Positions 45,004 to 52,884 of a stretch of 64,000 bases of DNA are shown piece by piece. Location: positions 13,886-77,885 of the forward strand of contig DAIORV010000002.1 of the NCBI GenBank assembly GCA_036752825.1, in the 5' to 3' direction. Numbering within the stretch: the stretch's first letter is position 1; the number at the start of each line of letters is the position of its first letter. Source of the DNA: UBA5177 sp002413265 (lineage in GTDB: Bacteria > Chloroflexota > UBA5177). The notes below the pieces were generated by a model. It ran no database searches and had not been told where the DNA came from. It saw only the letters and a list, made by a program, of their open reading frames with translations. A program made the translations under genes and the position numbers.

Positions 45004-46148
45004 CCGGCGGCGAGAGCCTCGACAGCAAGCGACTTGCGGCGTTGTCGCTCTATTCGATGTCGCTCCTTCATGTACCTGATGTCTGCCAGAGCACTCAGCA
45101 CAAAGTTGCGATCGAACTGGTAGTAGAACGACGGATGGATATAGCAGAGATTGCTGCAGTCGTCGCAGAACTTGAACTTGCCGGCTTTGTCCTGCATCTG
45201 CTTCCAGCGATCGGTCTTGAAGAAACTGATGATGTTTCGGTCGAACTTTATGCGCTGAGCGATTTTGTGATAGCAGGGATACAGCAGATAGCCATCAGGC
45301 GAGATCGCGAGGACGGCGTTTCCCGCTCTGCAAGCGGGCTTCTCGGCACGATTCCCGCCGGCCTCGAAGACTCGAAGCTCACCCCAGTTGACGTAGACGT
45401 TTTTCTCGCGTGCCACGTCGCGTGCCTTTTGCAGGTTTTTGATGTCCACGCCGTCGTTACCGAAGTACTCCCACTCGGGCTGGATCTTCAAAATCGCTTG
45501 CTTCTCTCGGCAAAGATCGATCATTCCGGGCAGAAGGTCAGCATTGTCGTTCGTCAACACGAAGATAATCTGATACGGCTCACCGAGGCGGCGTGCGATC
45601 TCCATACTCTCGATGACCGAGTCGTACGAGTTGTCTCGCCGCAGGGTATTGTGCGGCTCAGGTCCAGGTGAGCACAGCGAGAAGCAAAGAATGTCGATGA
45701 GCCCTTGAAGCTCTTTCGCCCGCTTCGGATAGAGGGTGCAGTTTGTCGTCATCTGGGTGCGGAAGCCGCGCTTCTTGGCCTCGCCGAGAAGGAAGCCCAT
45801 GTCCTTACGCAATAGTGGTTCGCCCCCGGTGAAGTCGATCAGCCGAACACCCAGCTCCTTGAGAATGTCGAGGTGCTCGAGGGTCTGCTCCTTCGAGCTG
45901 TACTGGGACACAGGAAGAACATCCATGGGGCCGTCGGGAATATTGCAGAAGACACAGCGCGCGTTGCATTTGTACGTAACGTAGTAATAGGCCATGACCG
46001 GCTTGCCGAGCATGGGTCCGAGGACAAGATCCGCCATCGCGGGCGCTCTGGTGGGAAGGAGCGTCTGCAGCTTCAAAAACCACCCTCCTGCGGCTGAATA
46101 TCGCGGAATTCGCGTCGCGAAAGTCTCCGACATTATAGGCAGAGGCAT
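45000..46148 (-). CDS. Radical SAM protein with C-terminal cysteine cluster
   Basis: 382 residues. The SAM-cluster motif is Cys61-x3-Cys65-x2-Cys68 (CNARCVFCN), with DFTGGEPLL near 108 and TTNCTLY after it. The C-terminal third has CRAG, YPCYHK and FCDDCSNLC, a SPASM-like auxiliary cluster region. The substrate is unknown; neighbours GT4 and MFS suggest a glycoconjugate or exported metabolite. ATG 46148 has no ribosome site, and ATG 46133 is an in-frame alternative. It is divergent from the inositol-phosphatase-like gene. Confidence 0.85.
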   Translation of the reverse strand: MPLPIMSETFATRIPRYSAAGGWFLKLQTLLPTRAPAMADLVLGPMLGKPVMAYYYVTYKCNARCVFCNIPDGPMDVLPVSQYSSKEQTLEHLDILKELGVRLIDFTGGEPLLRKDMGFLLGEAKKRGFRTQMTTNCTLYPKRAKELQGLIDILCFSLCSPGPEPHNTLRRDNSYDSVIESMEIARRLGEPYQIIFVLTNDNADLLPGMIDLCREKQAILKIQPEWEYFGNDGVDIKNLQKARDVAREKNVYVNWGELRVFEAGGNRAEKPACRAGNAVLAISPDGYLLYPCYHKIAQRIKFDRNIISFFKTDRWKQMQDKAGKFKFCDDCSNLCYIHPSFYYQFDRNFVLSALADIRYMKERHRIERQRRKSLAVEALAAG

Positions 46149-46199
46149 GGCGGGCCAATATCAGTGAAACTACGCAGATTTCGCGCCCAGGAGCACGAT

Positions 46200-47000
46200 T
46201 TGAAGATCGAAGACGAAATGGCTACCGCGGCCCGAGTCGCCCAAGAAACTGGACGGATCCTGCTGAAACACTTTGCAGACACTGCGCTGACCATTCGGGC
46301 GAAAGGTGAACGCGACGTCGTCACTGCCGCGGATATGGAGAGCGAGGCCCTTCTGCTCCAGCGATTGGGACAGGAGTTTCCGGCCGATGGCGTCATCGGC
46401 GAGGAGGGCACGGACACCTCAGCGAATCGCAAGCGCGTTTGGTACGTGGACCCGCTTGATGGAACCCTCAACTTCTCCAGAGGGGTGCCTGTTTGGTCAG
46501 TGAGTCTAGGTCTGTTCGAGGGAGACGAAGCTCTGGTTGGAGTCGTGCATGATCCAATTCGGGGCGAGACCTTCTGTGCAGGTCGCGGCATGGGAGCCTT
46601 TCTTAATGGCAGCCCTATTCGTGCAAGCCGGCTCACGGAACTTTCACGCGCCTTCGTCCACGTCACGGTCGACTTCAATGACTCGAGCCAGCTCGCGGGT
46701 CTGGACGATATTCAACGCCTGGCTCCGGCGGTACTCCGCACGCGAAATCTCGGCTCCGCCGCGCTTGGTCTTGCCTACGTCGCGGCAGGCCGCATGGACG
46801 TGATGCTCCATCGCCAGGCAAACCCGTGGGACTACGGAGCGGGCGTGCTTCTGGTCAGGGAGGCGGGTGGCTCGGTGTCCGGAATGGACGGCGCGCCGTG
46901 GGTGCCGGCGGACGCTTCGGTGGCGGCTGCGGCCACGGAGGCGCTTCGCGCGAGCCTGCTTGATACGATCCGATCCTCGGCGGATAGCCAACTACAATAA
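46200..47000 (+). CDS. Inositol monophosphatase-family protein
   Basis: 266 residues, normal for the family. The metal sites are IGEEGT, WYVDPLDGTLNFSRG and NPWDYGAGVLLVREAGG. It dephosphorylates inositol-1-phosphate or a similar sugar phosphate such as histidinol phosphate or PAP. I chose TTG 46200, since AGGAG at 46189-46193 leaves 6 bases; a GTG at 46164 would add 12 residues. With the PAP2 inositol-phosphoceramide-synthase-like gene, inositol lipid metabolism is plausible but unproven. Confidence 0.9.
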   Translation: MKIEDEMATAARVAQETGRILLKHFADTALTIRAKGERDVVTAADMESEALLLQRLGQEFPADGVIGEEGTDTSANRKRVWYVDPLDGTLNFSRGVPVWSVSLGLFEGDEALVGVVHDPIRGETFCAGRGMGAFLNGSPIRASRLTELSRAFVHVTVDFNDSSQLAGLDDIQRLAPAVLRTRNLGSAALGLAYVAAGRMDVMLHRQANPWDYGAGVLLVREAGGSVSGMDGAPWVPADASVAAAATEALRASLLDTIRSSADSQLQ

Positions 47001-47035
47001 TCAGTGCCTCCAACCCTTCACGTCGGGGCGGCGTA

Positions 47036-49060
47036 GTGCGCCCTCTCGTTCGCGGTTCCGTCTACCTTGCGCTTGCCCTCAGTCTGCTCGCGGCGGGCTG
47101 GCTCGGCTATCAGGTCTACGACGTCTACACCGGTTTGCACGATATGCTCGGCCAGCCAGCGCCCCTCGTGGAGGGGGAGAAGAAGGTCGCTATCCCGCCG
47201 ATTAACGGGAATAGTCGAATCAACTTCCTGATTCTGGGCAGCGACAACGACAAGAAGAAGGAGGAGGCACATCCTGACACTCAGAGCATGATCGTTCTCA
47301 CGATCGACCCTCGAAACAAGACCGTGAACATGGTGTCGATACCGAGAGATTTCTGGGTGCCAATCAAAGGCCACGGAATGGCCAAGATCGACCTCGCCTA
47401 CCACTACGGGGGTGTGTCGCTGGCCCGCTACACCGTGGAGCGGCTCTTCAACATCCCGATCCATCACTGGGCATGGGTCGGGCTGGACGGCTTCATCAAG
47501 GTTATCGACACCTTTGGTGGCGTAACGCTTGATGTCGCCCATCCGATCCTGGACGACTACTACCCCGATGACCTCAATTCAGCTAACCCCTACGGCTTCA
47601 AACGCGTTTTTATTCCGCCGGGGTGGCAGTACATGCAGGGCGCCCAGGCACTTGAATACGTCCGGTCCCGCCACGGGGACAAGATTGGCGACTTCGGCAG
47701 GTCGAGCCGGCAACAGCAGGTTCTCTTGCAACTGCGACGGCACATAAACACGCTCGACGTGCTGAAGAATCTTCCCGGGCTGGTTGATGATCTGCGCGGC
47801 AAGGTGAAGACGGATCTGGGACCTACCGAGCTACTTCAGCTAGCGCAGCTCTCCAAACAAATCAAAGCGTACGACATTCATCAGGTCGTGCTGCAAGCTC
47901 CGACGTACTCGCACTACGGCTTCGCGACCAACGCGCTTGGCCTGCAAAGCGTCGTCTTCCCGGATTGGAACAAGATTCGCCCGCTGATCAAGAGCATCTT
48001 CTCGCCCATCAAACCCCCTAGCCCCGTCCGGGCCAAACGGACGCTGACGAGCTCCACAAGCGCAGTGGCGGCTAGTCCGACACCGTCGGCCACGCCGGCA
48101 GCGTCGCCCACTCCGACTCACACGCCCGTGCCCACCCCCGGTCCTCATGTGAATCGACTGCCCGGAAGCCTGCTGTACGTCCAGAACGGAAACATCTCCC
48201 GCCTATCGCCCTCAAAGCAAGCAAGCCAGGTAACTACTGATGCCGCGGACCCCGTTCGCTATTCGATGATGTCTCTCTCCCCAGATGGCCGATGGCTGAC
48301 GTACGTCAAATTCACTCAGTACGCCTCCGACTTGTGGGTGAGGAATCTCCAGACTCAGAAGGCGTACAAAGTCACCTCCGACAGCAATATTCGTGATGTT
48401 CACGGGAATCTGTGGGCCGCATGGCCTTCCTGGTCCTCTGACGGGAAAACCATATTGATGTCCTGGGACAAGCAGAAGCTCGCTGTGCCGGAATCCGAGG
48501 CGCGCCCGGTCGATCTAGCACTGTGGCAGCTAAAGACGAACGGCACCCCTATATCGATGCTGACGCAGCCGCGACAGGGTGCCGGAGGGGACACTGAGGT
48601 TGCCGTTCGGCCCCGCAGCGGTCAGTACGTGTACGTGCGCTGGGACTACCTTACACCGTCGAACCAACCCTTCTCCCAGCTCGTCCTAAACGACCCAGCG
48701 AAGGCGCGAATTAGCCCCGACTATCTCACACCACGAGGAGGAAAGACGCTCGATCCCGCCTGGGATCCTGCAGGCAGACGCCTCACCTTCGTTCGATACA
48801 CCAATGGTGTCGACGAGATAGTGGTGGCTCCCGTGGTACGTTCCCGCAATGGGCCAACCTTGGGAGCTCGCACGGTCATAGACGCGGGCCGAGTTGCGCA
48901 GCCATCGTTTTCGCCCGACGGCAAATGGGTCTCCTATCTGAAGTCGGACGGATCTGGATTTAGCCTGTACATGGAGAGGGCCTCTGGAGGTCCGAGCATC
49001 CGTATCTCAGAAGCGGGTTCGTCAATCGACTCGACGACTCGTCCTATCTGGACGAAGTAG
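47036..49060 (+). CDS. LytR-CpsA-Psr protein fused to a TolB-like beta-propeller
   Basis: 674 residues in three parts. A single transmembrane helix (about 8-27) leads to the LCP domain (about 60-290). The LCP domain has INFLILGSDND, DTQSMIVLTIDPRNKTVNMV, SIPRDFWVPI and ALEYVRSRHGDKIGDFGRSS, and would ligate glycopolymers to peptidoglycan. A Pro/Thr/Ala linker (about 335-371) follows. The C-terminal 300 residues carry repeated SPDGRW-type blades (LSPDGRWLTYVKF, WSSDGKTILMSW, FSPDGKWVSYLKS), a WD40-like/TolB propeller. Start GTG 47036. Confidence 0.88.
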   Translation: MRPLVRGSVYLALALSLLAAGWLGYQVYDVYTGLHDMLGQPAPLVEGEKKVAIPPINGNSRINFLILGSDNDKKKEEAHPDTQSMIVLTIDPRNKTVNMVSIPRDFWVPIKGHGMAKIDLAYHYGGVSLARYTVERLFNIPIHHWAWVGLDGFIKVIDTFGGVTLDVAHPILDDYYPDDLNSANPYGFKRVFIPPGWQYMQGAQALEYVRSRHGDKIGDFGRSSRQQQVLLQLRRHINTLDVLKNLPGLVDDLRGKVKTDLGPTELLQLAQLSKQIKAYDIHQVVLQAPTYSHYGFATNALGLQSVVFPDWNKIRPLIKSIFSPIKPPSPVRAKRTLTSSTSAVAASPTPSATPAASPTPTHTPVPTPGPHVNRLPGSLLYVQNGNISRLSPSKQASQVTTDAADPVRYSMMSLSPDGRWLTYVKFTQYASDLWVRNLQTQKAYKVTSDSNIRDVHGNLWAAWPSWSSDGKTILMSWDKQKLAVPESEARPVDLALWQLKTNGTPISMLTQPRQGAGGDTEVAVRPRSGQYVYVRWDYLTPSNQPFSQLVLNDPAKARISPDYLTPRGGKTLDPAWDPAGRRLTFVRYTNGVDEIVVAPVVRSRNGPTLGARTVIDAGRVAQPSFSPDGKWVSYLKSDGSGFSLYMERASGGPSIRISEAGSSIDSTTRPIWTK

Positions 49061-49598
49061 ACTGCTCCTCGGTGCGTCGGAAGTCCTCATCCAGGACGGA
49101 CATAATGATTCCGGCCTGATACGCGCCATCGAAGAACATCCAGTCCCGCAGGACGCCTTCCTGCACAAATCCATTCTTTGCATATGAGCGTTGGGCGCGA
49201 ACGTTCGTCTCGTGGGTAGTGAGCACGACCCTGTGTACGTCCAGCTGACCGAAAAGGTACCGAAGCAGTACTCGCATCGCATCGGTGCCGTAACCGCCGC
49301 CCCAGTAGTCCGGATTGCCGATCATTATTGAGGTCCAACAGTTGCGGGAGACGAGATCGAGATCGTAATAGTCGATCTGTCCGATGGCTTCATTTTGCTC
49401 GAGGGTCTCGATGATGTATTTGCGGGAGTTGCCCCGCTTGGCGTTTCGCTCTTCATCGCCCGTAATCTCCGCCAGGGACTGCGTGTTGCCGGGTCTCCCC
49501 CAGAACTGCATTACATTCGCGTCGTTCAGCCAGCGATGAAGCAGAGCATAGTCCCCGACCTCCAGCGCTCTGAGTCGCACGCGTGATCCGACCAGCAT
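49044..49598 (-). CDS. GNAT acetyltransferase (RimJ/RimL-like)
   Basis: 184 residues from ATG 49598 with AAGGAG 5 bases upstream. RLRALEVGDYALLHRWLND, NPDYWGGGYGTDAMRVLLRY (acetyl-CoA loop) and NVRAQRSYAKNGFVQEG are typical. The substrate is unknown. Its 3' end overlaps that of the LCP gene by 17 bases. Confidence 0.87.
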   Translation of the reverse strand: MLVGSRVRLRALEVGDYALLHRWLNDANVMQFWGRPGNTQSLAEITGDEERNAKRGNSRKYIIETLEQNEAIGQIDYYDLDLVSRNCWTSIMIGNPDYWGGGYGTDAMRVLLRYLFGQLDVHRVVLTTHETNVRAQRSYAKNGFVQEGVLRDWMFFDGAYQAGIIMSVLDEDFRRTEEQSTSSR

Positions 49599-49687
49599 TG
49601 GAGCTCCTTCACGAAAGCTGCCGTCCAAGAGATTGTATTCGGACGAACGGCCGGGCCTTCTTTGAGACCTTGTGGTAGGCTGTTGCC

Positions 49688-50497
49688 GTGTTTCGCTCGC
49701 CGTCCGGAACCGGCTGCATCATAACTCTGACGACCGACTTCGGCCTCGACGACGCGTATGCCGCCGTCATGAAGGGCGTGATCCTGGACACCTGCCCTGC
49801 GGCAAACATCGTCGACATCAGCCACTCGGTTCAACCCCAAAATATCGCCGAGGCGGCCTTCCTCTTGCGCTCCGCATACCCGTACTTTCCGGTTGGCACG
49901 ATCCATTGTGCGGTCGTGGATCCCGGTGTGGGCACGGCAAGACGGCCAATCGCAATCCGAGCCAACCGAGGGATGCTCGTCGGACCAGACAACGGAATCT
50001 TTACGCATGTCGTACTCGAGGACGGTTTGGTTGATCGGGACGGCTCCCTGCTGTCCGGGGGCGCTGTGGAGCTGGTAGCCTCGGAATTCAGACGAGCCGA
50101 AATGAGTCAAACCTTTCAGGGGCGTGATATCTTCGCTCCCGCGGCCGCGCATCTAGGCTTGGGCGTTCCCCTTCGCAATCTGGGACCGACCGTGAAGGAG
50201 ATCCACCTGCTCGACCTTCCCGTTCCGCGCATGACCGCCGGAGTAGTACACGGGTGCATCATTCACATCGATCGCTTTGGCAACGCCATATCAAACATCA
50301 CCGTTGAGGTGACGCCGCGAGTAGCTCGCGTAATCGTCAATGGAACAGAGATCGAGGGTCTGTCGCGCAGCTATCAGGAGAAAGATATTGTCGCCATCTT
50401 CGGCAGCATCGGCTTTCTTGAGATAGCGGCTAGAAACGGAAGTGCGGCTCACCGTCTGGGGCTGCAGGTGGGGGACTCGATCCAGGTGAGCCCATGA
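49688..50497 (+). CDS. SAM hydrolase/SAM hydroxide adenosyltransferase (DUF62 family)
   Basis: 269 residues. Members hydrolyse SAM to adenosine and methionine, and relatives are the fluorinase and chlorinase. LTTDFGLDDAYAAVMKG holds the ribose-binding aspartate; VVDPGVGTARRPIAI, GPDNGIFT and FQGRDIFAPAAAHL are conserved. It ends with a small beta domain. GTG start at 49688; the stop overlaps the next gene by 4 bp. Confidence 0.9.
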   Translation: MFRSPSGTGCIITLTTDFGLDDAYAAVMKGVILDTCPAANIVDISHSVQPQNIAEAAFLLRSAYPYFPVGTIHCAVVDPGVGTARRPIAIRANRGMLVGPDNGIFTHVVLEDGLVDRDGSLLSGGAVELVASEFRRAEMSQTFQGRDIFAPAAAHLGLGVPLRNLGPTVKEIHLLDLPVPRMTAGVVHGCIIHIDRFGNAISNITVEVTPRVARVIVNGTEIEGLSRSYQEKDIVAIFGSIGFLEIAARNGSAAHRLGLQVGDSIQVSP

Positions 50498-51084
50498 AGC
50501 TTGTGTCATTCACGCTTGCGCTGCTCGTGCTCCCTCTAGTCACTCTAGTCACTGGATGCGGACAGCCTCGAACCGAGTACGGGTCGTCGCTACAGACTTA
50601 CGACTCCATGCGCGGGGATCTCGCCTGGGTTACCTCGCAGTCCGCGCGATTAGCCGGTGATATGAGGCAGCTCGATGTGCGGGTTCGCAGCGGCAACGTG
50701 GCAGGCTCGCGCCGGCACGCGGTTCAATTGAAGCTGGACGCTCTCGCTTTTGCACAAGGCGCTGGGCACTTCGGAAACGAGCTGAGACGCTTGTCGGCAA
50801 TGAGAGCGCCAGGTCCGGTGCACGCGTATCTGGAGGATCTTTGTAACTCTCTTTCGGCCGATTGGTACGAGGGCAAGGCGCTGGCGCAATTGACCAACGT
50901 GGTCTGGGCTGACCCGCTGGCACTTGTGCCGTCGACTAGTTCGAGGATTGCCCGCTTTCAGAGCAGAGCAAAGCAGTTTGCCCTTAAGGCTTCCGCCGCG
51001 GCGCGACGCGGCGAAGCGATACGGCAACGTGACGAAAGCCTCTTCCGTTACTCTCCGGTGAAGCGGGCGAGCGCGGGCGGTTAG
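50494..51084 (+). CDS. Putative lipoprotein, unknown function
   Basis: 196 residues. A lipoprotein signal peptide ends in LVTGCG, with Cys22 the lipidation site. The mature part is helical and Arg/Ala-rich without recognised domain; DMRQLDVRVRSGN and GNELRRLSAM recur as amphipathic helices. It is translationally coupled to the SAM hydrolase gene (ATGA). No function inferred. Confidence 0.7.
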   Translation: MKLVSFTLALLVLPLVTLVTGCGQPRTEYGSSLQTYDSMRGDLAWVTSQSARLAGDMRQLDVRVRSGNVAGSRRHAVQLKLDALAFAQGAGHFGNELRRLSAMRAPGPVHAYLEDLCNSLSADWYEGKALAQLTNVVWADPLALVPSTSSRIARFQSRAKQFALKASAAARRGEAIRQRDESLFRYSPVKRASAGG

Positions 51085-51140
51085 AGGCGTATGCTGGCGG
51101 CTAGTGCGTTGCGCGTGCAAATCGCCGAAAGAGGTGCGTA

Positions 51141-52181
51141 ATGGATGTAAGACTTGCGCTTACGGGGTTCGGAAATGTTGGACAAGGCGTGGCCCATCTC
51201 CTTGCCGGCCGAGGTGAAGAGTACGAGAATCGCTACGGCATTCGCTTGCTACTCACCGGAGTTGCGGACCGCGGCGGAGCAGCAGTTGATGCCGCGGGAT
51301 TGAACCCGGATTCTCTCATCGCCGCGAAGAAAGATCATCAATCGGTAGCTCATCACGAGCACGGGGAAGCCGGTCTGCAGGGTCAAGCATTCTTGGAAGC
51401 CGCGGGCGCAGGGGTCCTCATCGAGGCCGCCAGCACGAACTTCGATGATGCGGAACCCGGCTGGTCGTACGTTCGGTCGGCTCTATCGCTTGACATGGAC
51501 GTTGTACTGGCGAGCAAGGGAGCGCTGGTGTTGCATTTCAAGGAGCTGATGGCTGACGCCAGGGAGCGGGGCAAGCGGGTGATGTTCGCCGGAACCGTGG
51601 GGGCGCCGGTTCCGGTCCTGGAATTGGCCGGCACTGTCCTTGTCGGGTCGACCATCGAAGCAGTCGAGGGAATTCTGAACGGTACGACCAATCAGATCTT
51701 GACCTCCATGGAGGAAGGTGCGAGCTACGAGGACGGAGTACGCCGGGCACAGGAACTGGGAATCGCGGAAACCGATCCGACCCTGGATGTCGACGGTTGG
51801 GATGCGGGCGCCAAAGCCGTCATCATCGCCAACGCTGTCTTTGGGGCTGACCTCGCGCTCGACGATGTTACGCGAGAAGGCATTCGAGGTGTGACTGCCG
51901 ACGATCTCGCAAAGGCCAGGCGTGAGGGAAACTCCATTCGGCTGATCGCCCGTGTTGAGCGGCATGGCGAAGAGGTGCGTGCAAGTGTGGGTCCCATGAC
52001 GCGGGACGCCGGCGAGACGCTCGGCCGACTCAGGAACGATCAGATGGGAGTTGTTTTTCGCACCGACGTGCTGGGACTGGTCTCCTCCACCGTAGAGGCC
52101 GCCGGCGGAGTGCCGACGGCGCTGACCGTGCTCCGGGACGTGTTCAATCTTGCGAGCCAACGGGGCTGGCGAGAGCGGTAG
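51141..52181 (+). CDS. hom: Homoserine dehydrogenase
   Basis: Reduces aspartate semialdehyde to homoserine for threonine and methionine. 346 residues. The NAD(P) loop is ALTGFGNVGQGVAHLL; NGTTNQILTSME, ETDPTLDVDGWDAGAK and KSKG-like VLASKGAL are conserved. It lacks the C-terminal ACT regulatory domain, so it should be insensitive to threonine by that route. AGAGGTG precedes ATG 51141. Its end overlaps moaE convergently by 38 bases. Confidence 0.93.
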   Translation: MDVRLALTGFGNVGQGVAHLLAGRGEEYENRYGIRLLLTGVADRGGAAVDAAGLNPDSLIAAKKDHQSVAHHEHGEAGLQGQAFLEAAGAGVLIEAASTNFDDAEPGWSYVRSALSLDMDVVLASKGALVLHFKELMADARERGKRVMFAGTVGAPVPVLELAGTVLVGSTIEAVEGILNGTTNQILTSMEEGASYEDGVRRAQELGIAETDPTLDVDGWDAGAKAVIIANAVFGADLALDDVTREGIRGVTADDLAKARREGNSIRLIARVERHGEEVRASVGPMTRDAGETLGRLRNDQMGVVFRTDVLGLVSSTVEAAGGVPTALTVLRDVFNLASQRGWRER

Positions 52182-52584
52182 GTCCGCCCACCCAAACGGC
52201 TCCGCTCCCGTCGAACTCCTTCTTCCAGATAGGAACTATTTCCTTGATCCGGTCAATAACGTATTTACACGCGGCAAAGGCTTCAGCACGGTGCGGACAG
52301 GAAACTGCGATGACGACCGCATCGTCTCCGATACTCAGCCTTCCAAGTCGGTGCTGGATCGCAATGGACTGGACGGGCCAACGTTCGCGGGCTTCTTGAG
52401 CGACCTGTGTCAGCTTGTCGATAGCCATTAGTTCATACGCCTCGTATTCGAGGTGCTCTATCAGCCTGCCTTCAGACTCCTCGCGAACGCAGCCCACAAA
52501 AAGTGCGATGCCTCCGCTTTGCGGCACACGCACGGCCCTCAAGCACTCGTCGACGGTCAGAGCGTCGCGGCGTAGCTCTATCAT
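52144..52584 (-). CDS. moaE: Molybdopterin synthase catalytic subunit
   Basis: 146 residues. GIALFVGCVREESEGR, LEYEAYELMA, HRLGRLSIGDDAVVIAV and IVPIWKKEF (with the catalytic lysine pair) define MoaE. It overlaps moaD by 4 bp. No other molybdenum cofactor genes are in the window. Confidence 0.95.
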   Translation of the reverse strand: MIELRRDALTVDECLRAVRVPQSGGIALFVGCVREESEGRLIEHLEYEAYELMAIDKLTQVAQEARERWPVQSIAIQHRLGRLSIGDDAVVIAVSCPHRAEAFAACKYVIDRIKEIVPIWKKEFDGSGAVWVGGPTALASPVGSQD

Positions 52585-52832
52585 GTCGTCCCTCCGCTGA
52601 CGGGCTGAAGCAGGGCCACTTCATCTCCCGCGTGCAACACCATCGAGGAATCCACCATTTCGCGGTTCACGGCGTAAGAGGTGTAGTCGCGAAGGTGCCC
52701 GAGCTGAGGGTGTTGTTCCTCGAGACGCCTATAAAGATCGCGAACCGTCGCACCTTCCATGAGCTCGATGTCCGCGCGAGAAACGCCGAGAGCCTCTCTG
52801 TGCGCGGCAAAAAAGAGTACGTGGACGTTCAT
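52581..52832 (-). CDS. moaD: Molybdopterin synthase sulfur carrier subunit with two extra C-terminal residues
   Basis: 83 residues, ubiquitin fold: NVHVLFFAAHREALG, YAVNREMV and GDEVALLQPVSGG. In MoaD the Gly-Gly must be the C-terminus for adenylation and thiocarboxylate formation. Here the frame continues to GGTT before the stop, which overlaps the moaE start (ATGA). I chose ATG 52832; GTG 52853 adds seven residues. Confidence 0.88.
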   Translation of the reverse strand: MNVHVLFFAAHREALGVSRADIELMEGATVRDLYRRLEEQHPQLGHLRDYTSYAVNREMVDSSMVLHAGDEVALLQPVSGGTT

Positions 52833-52884
52833 AATTTCGGGAAATTGGCTCACGGCTCATGCTAGCAAGCCAAATTTCGACAGG

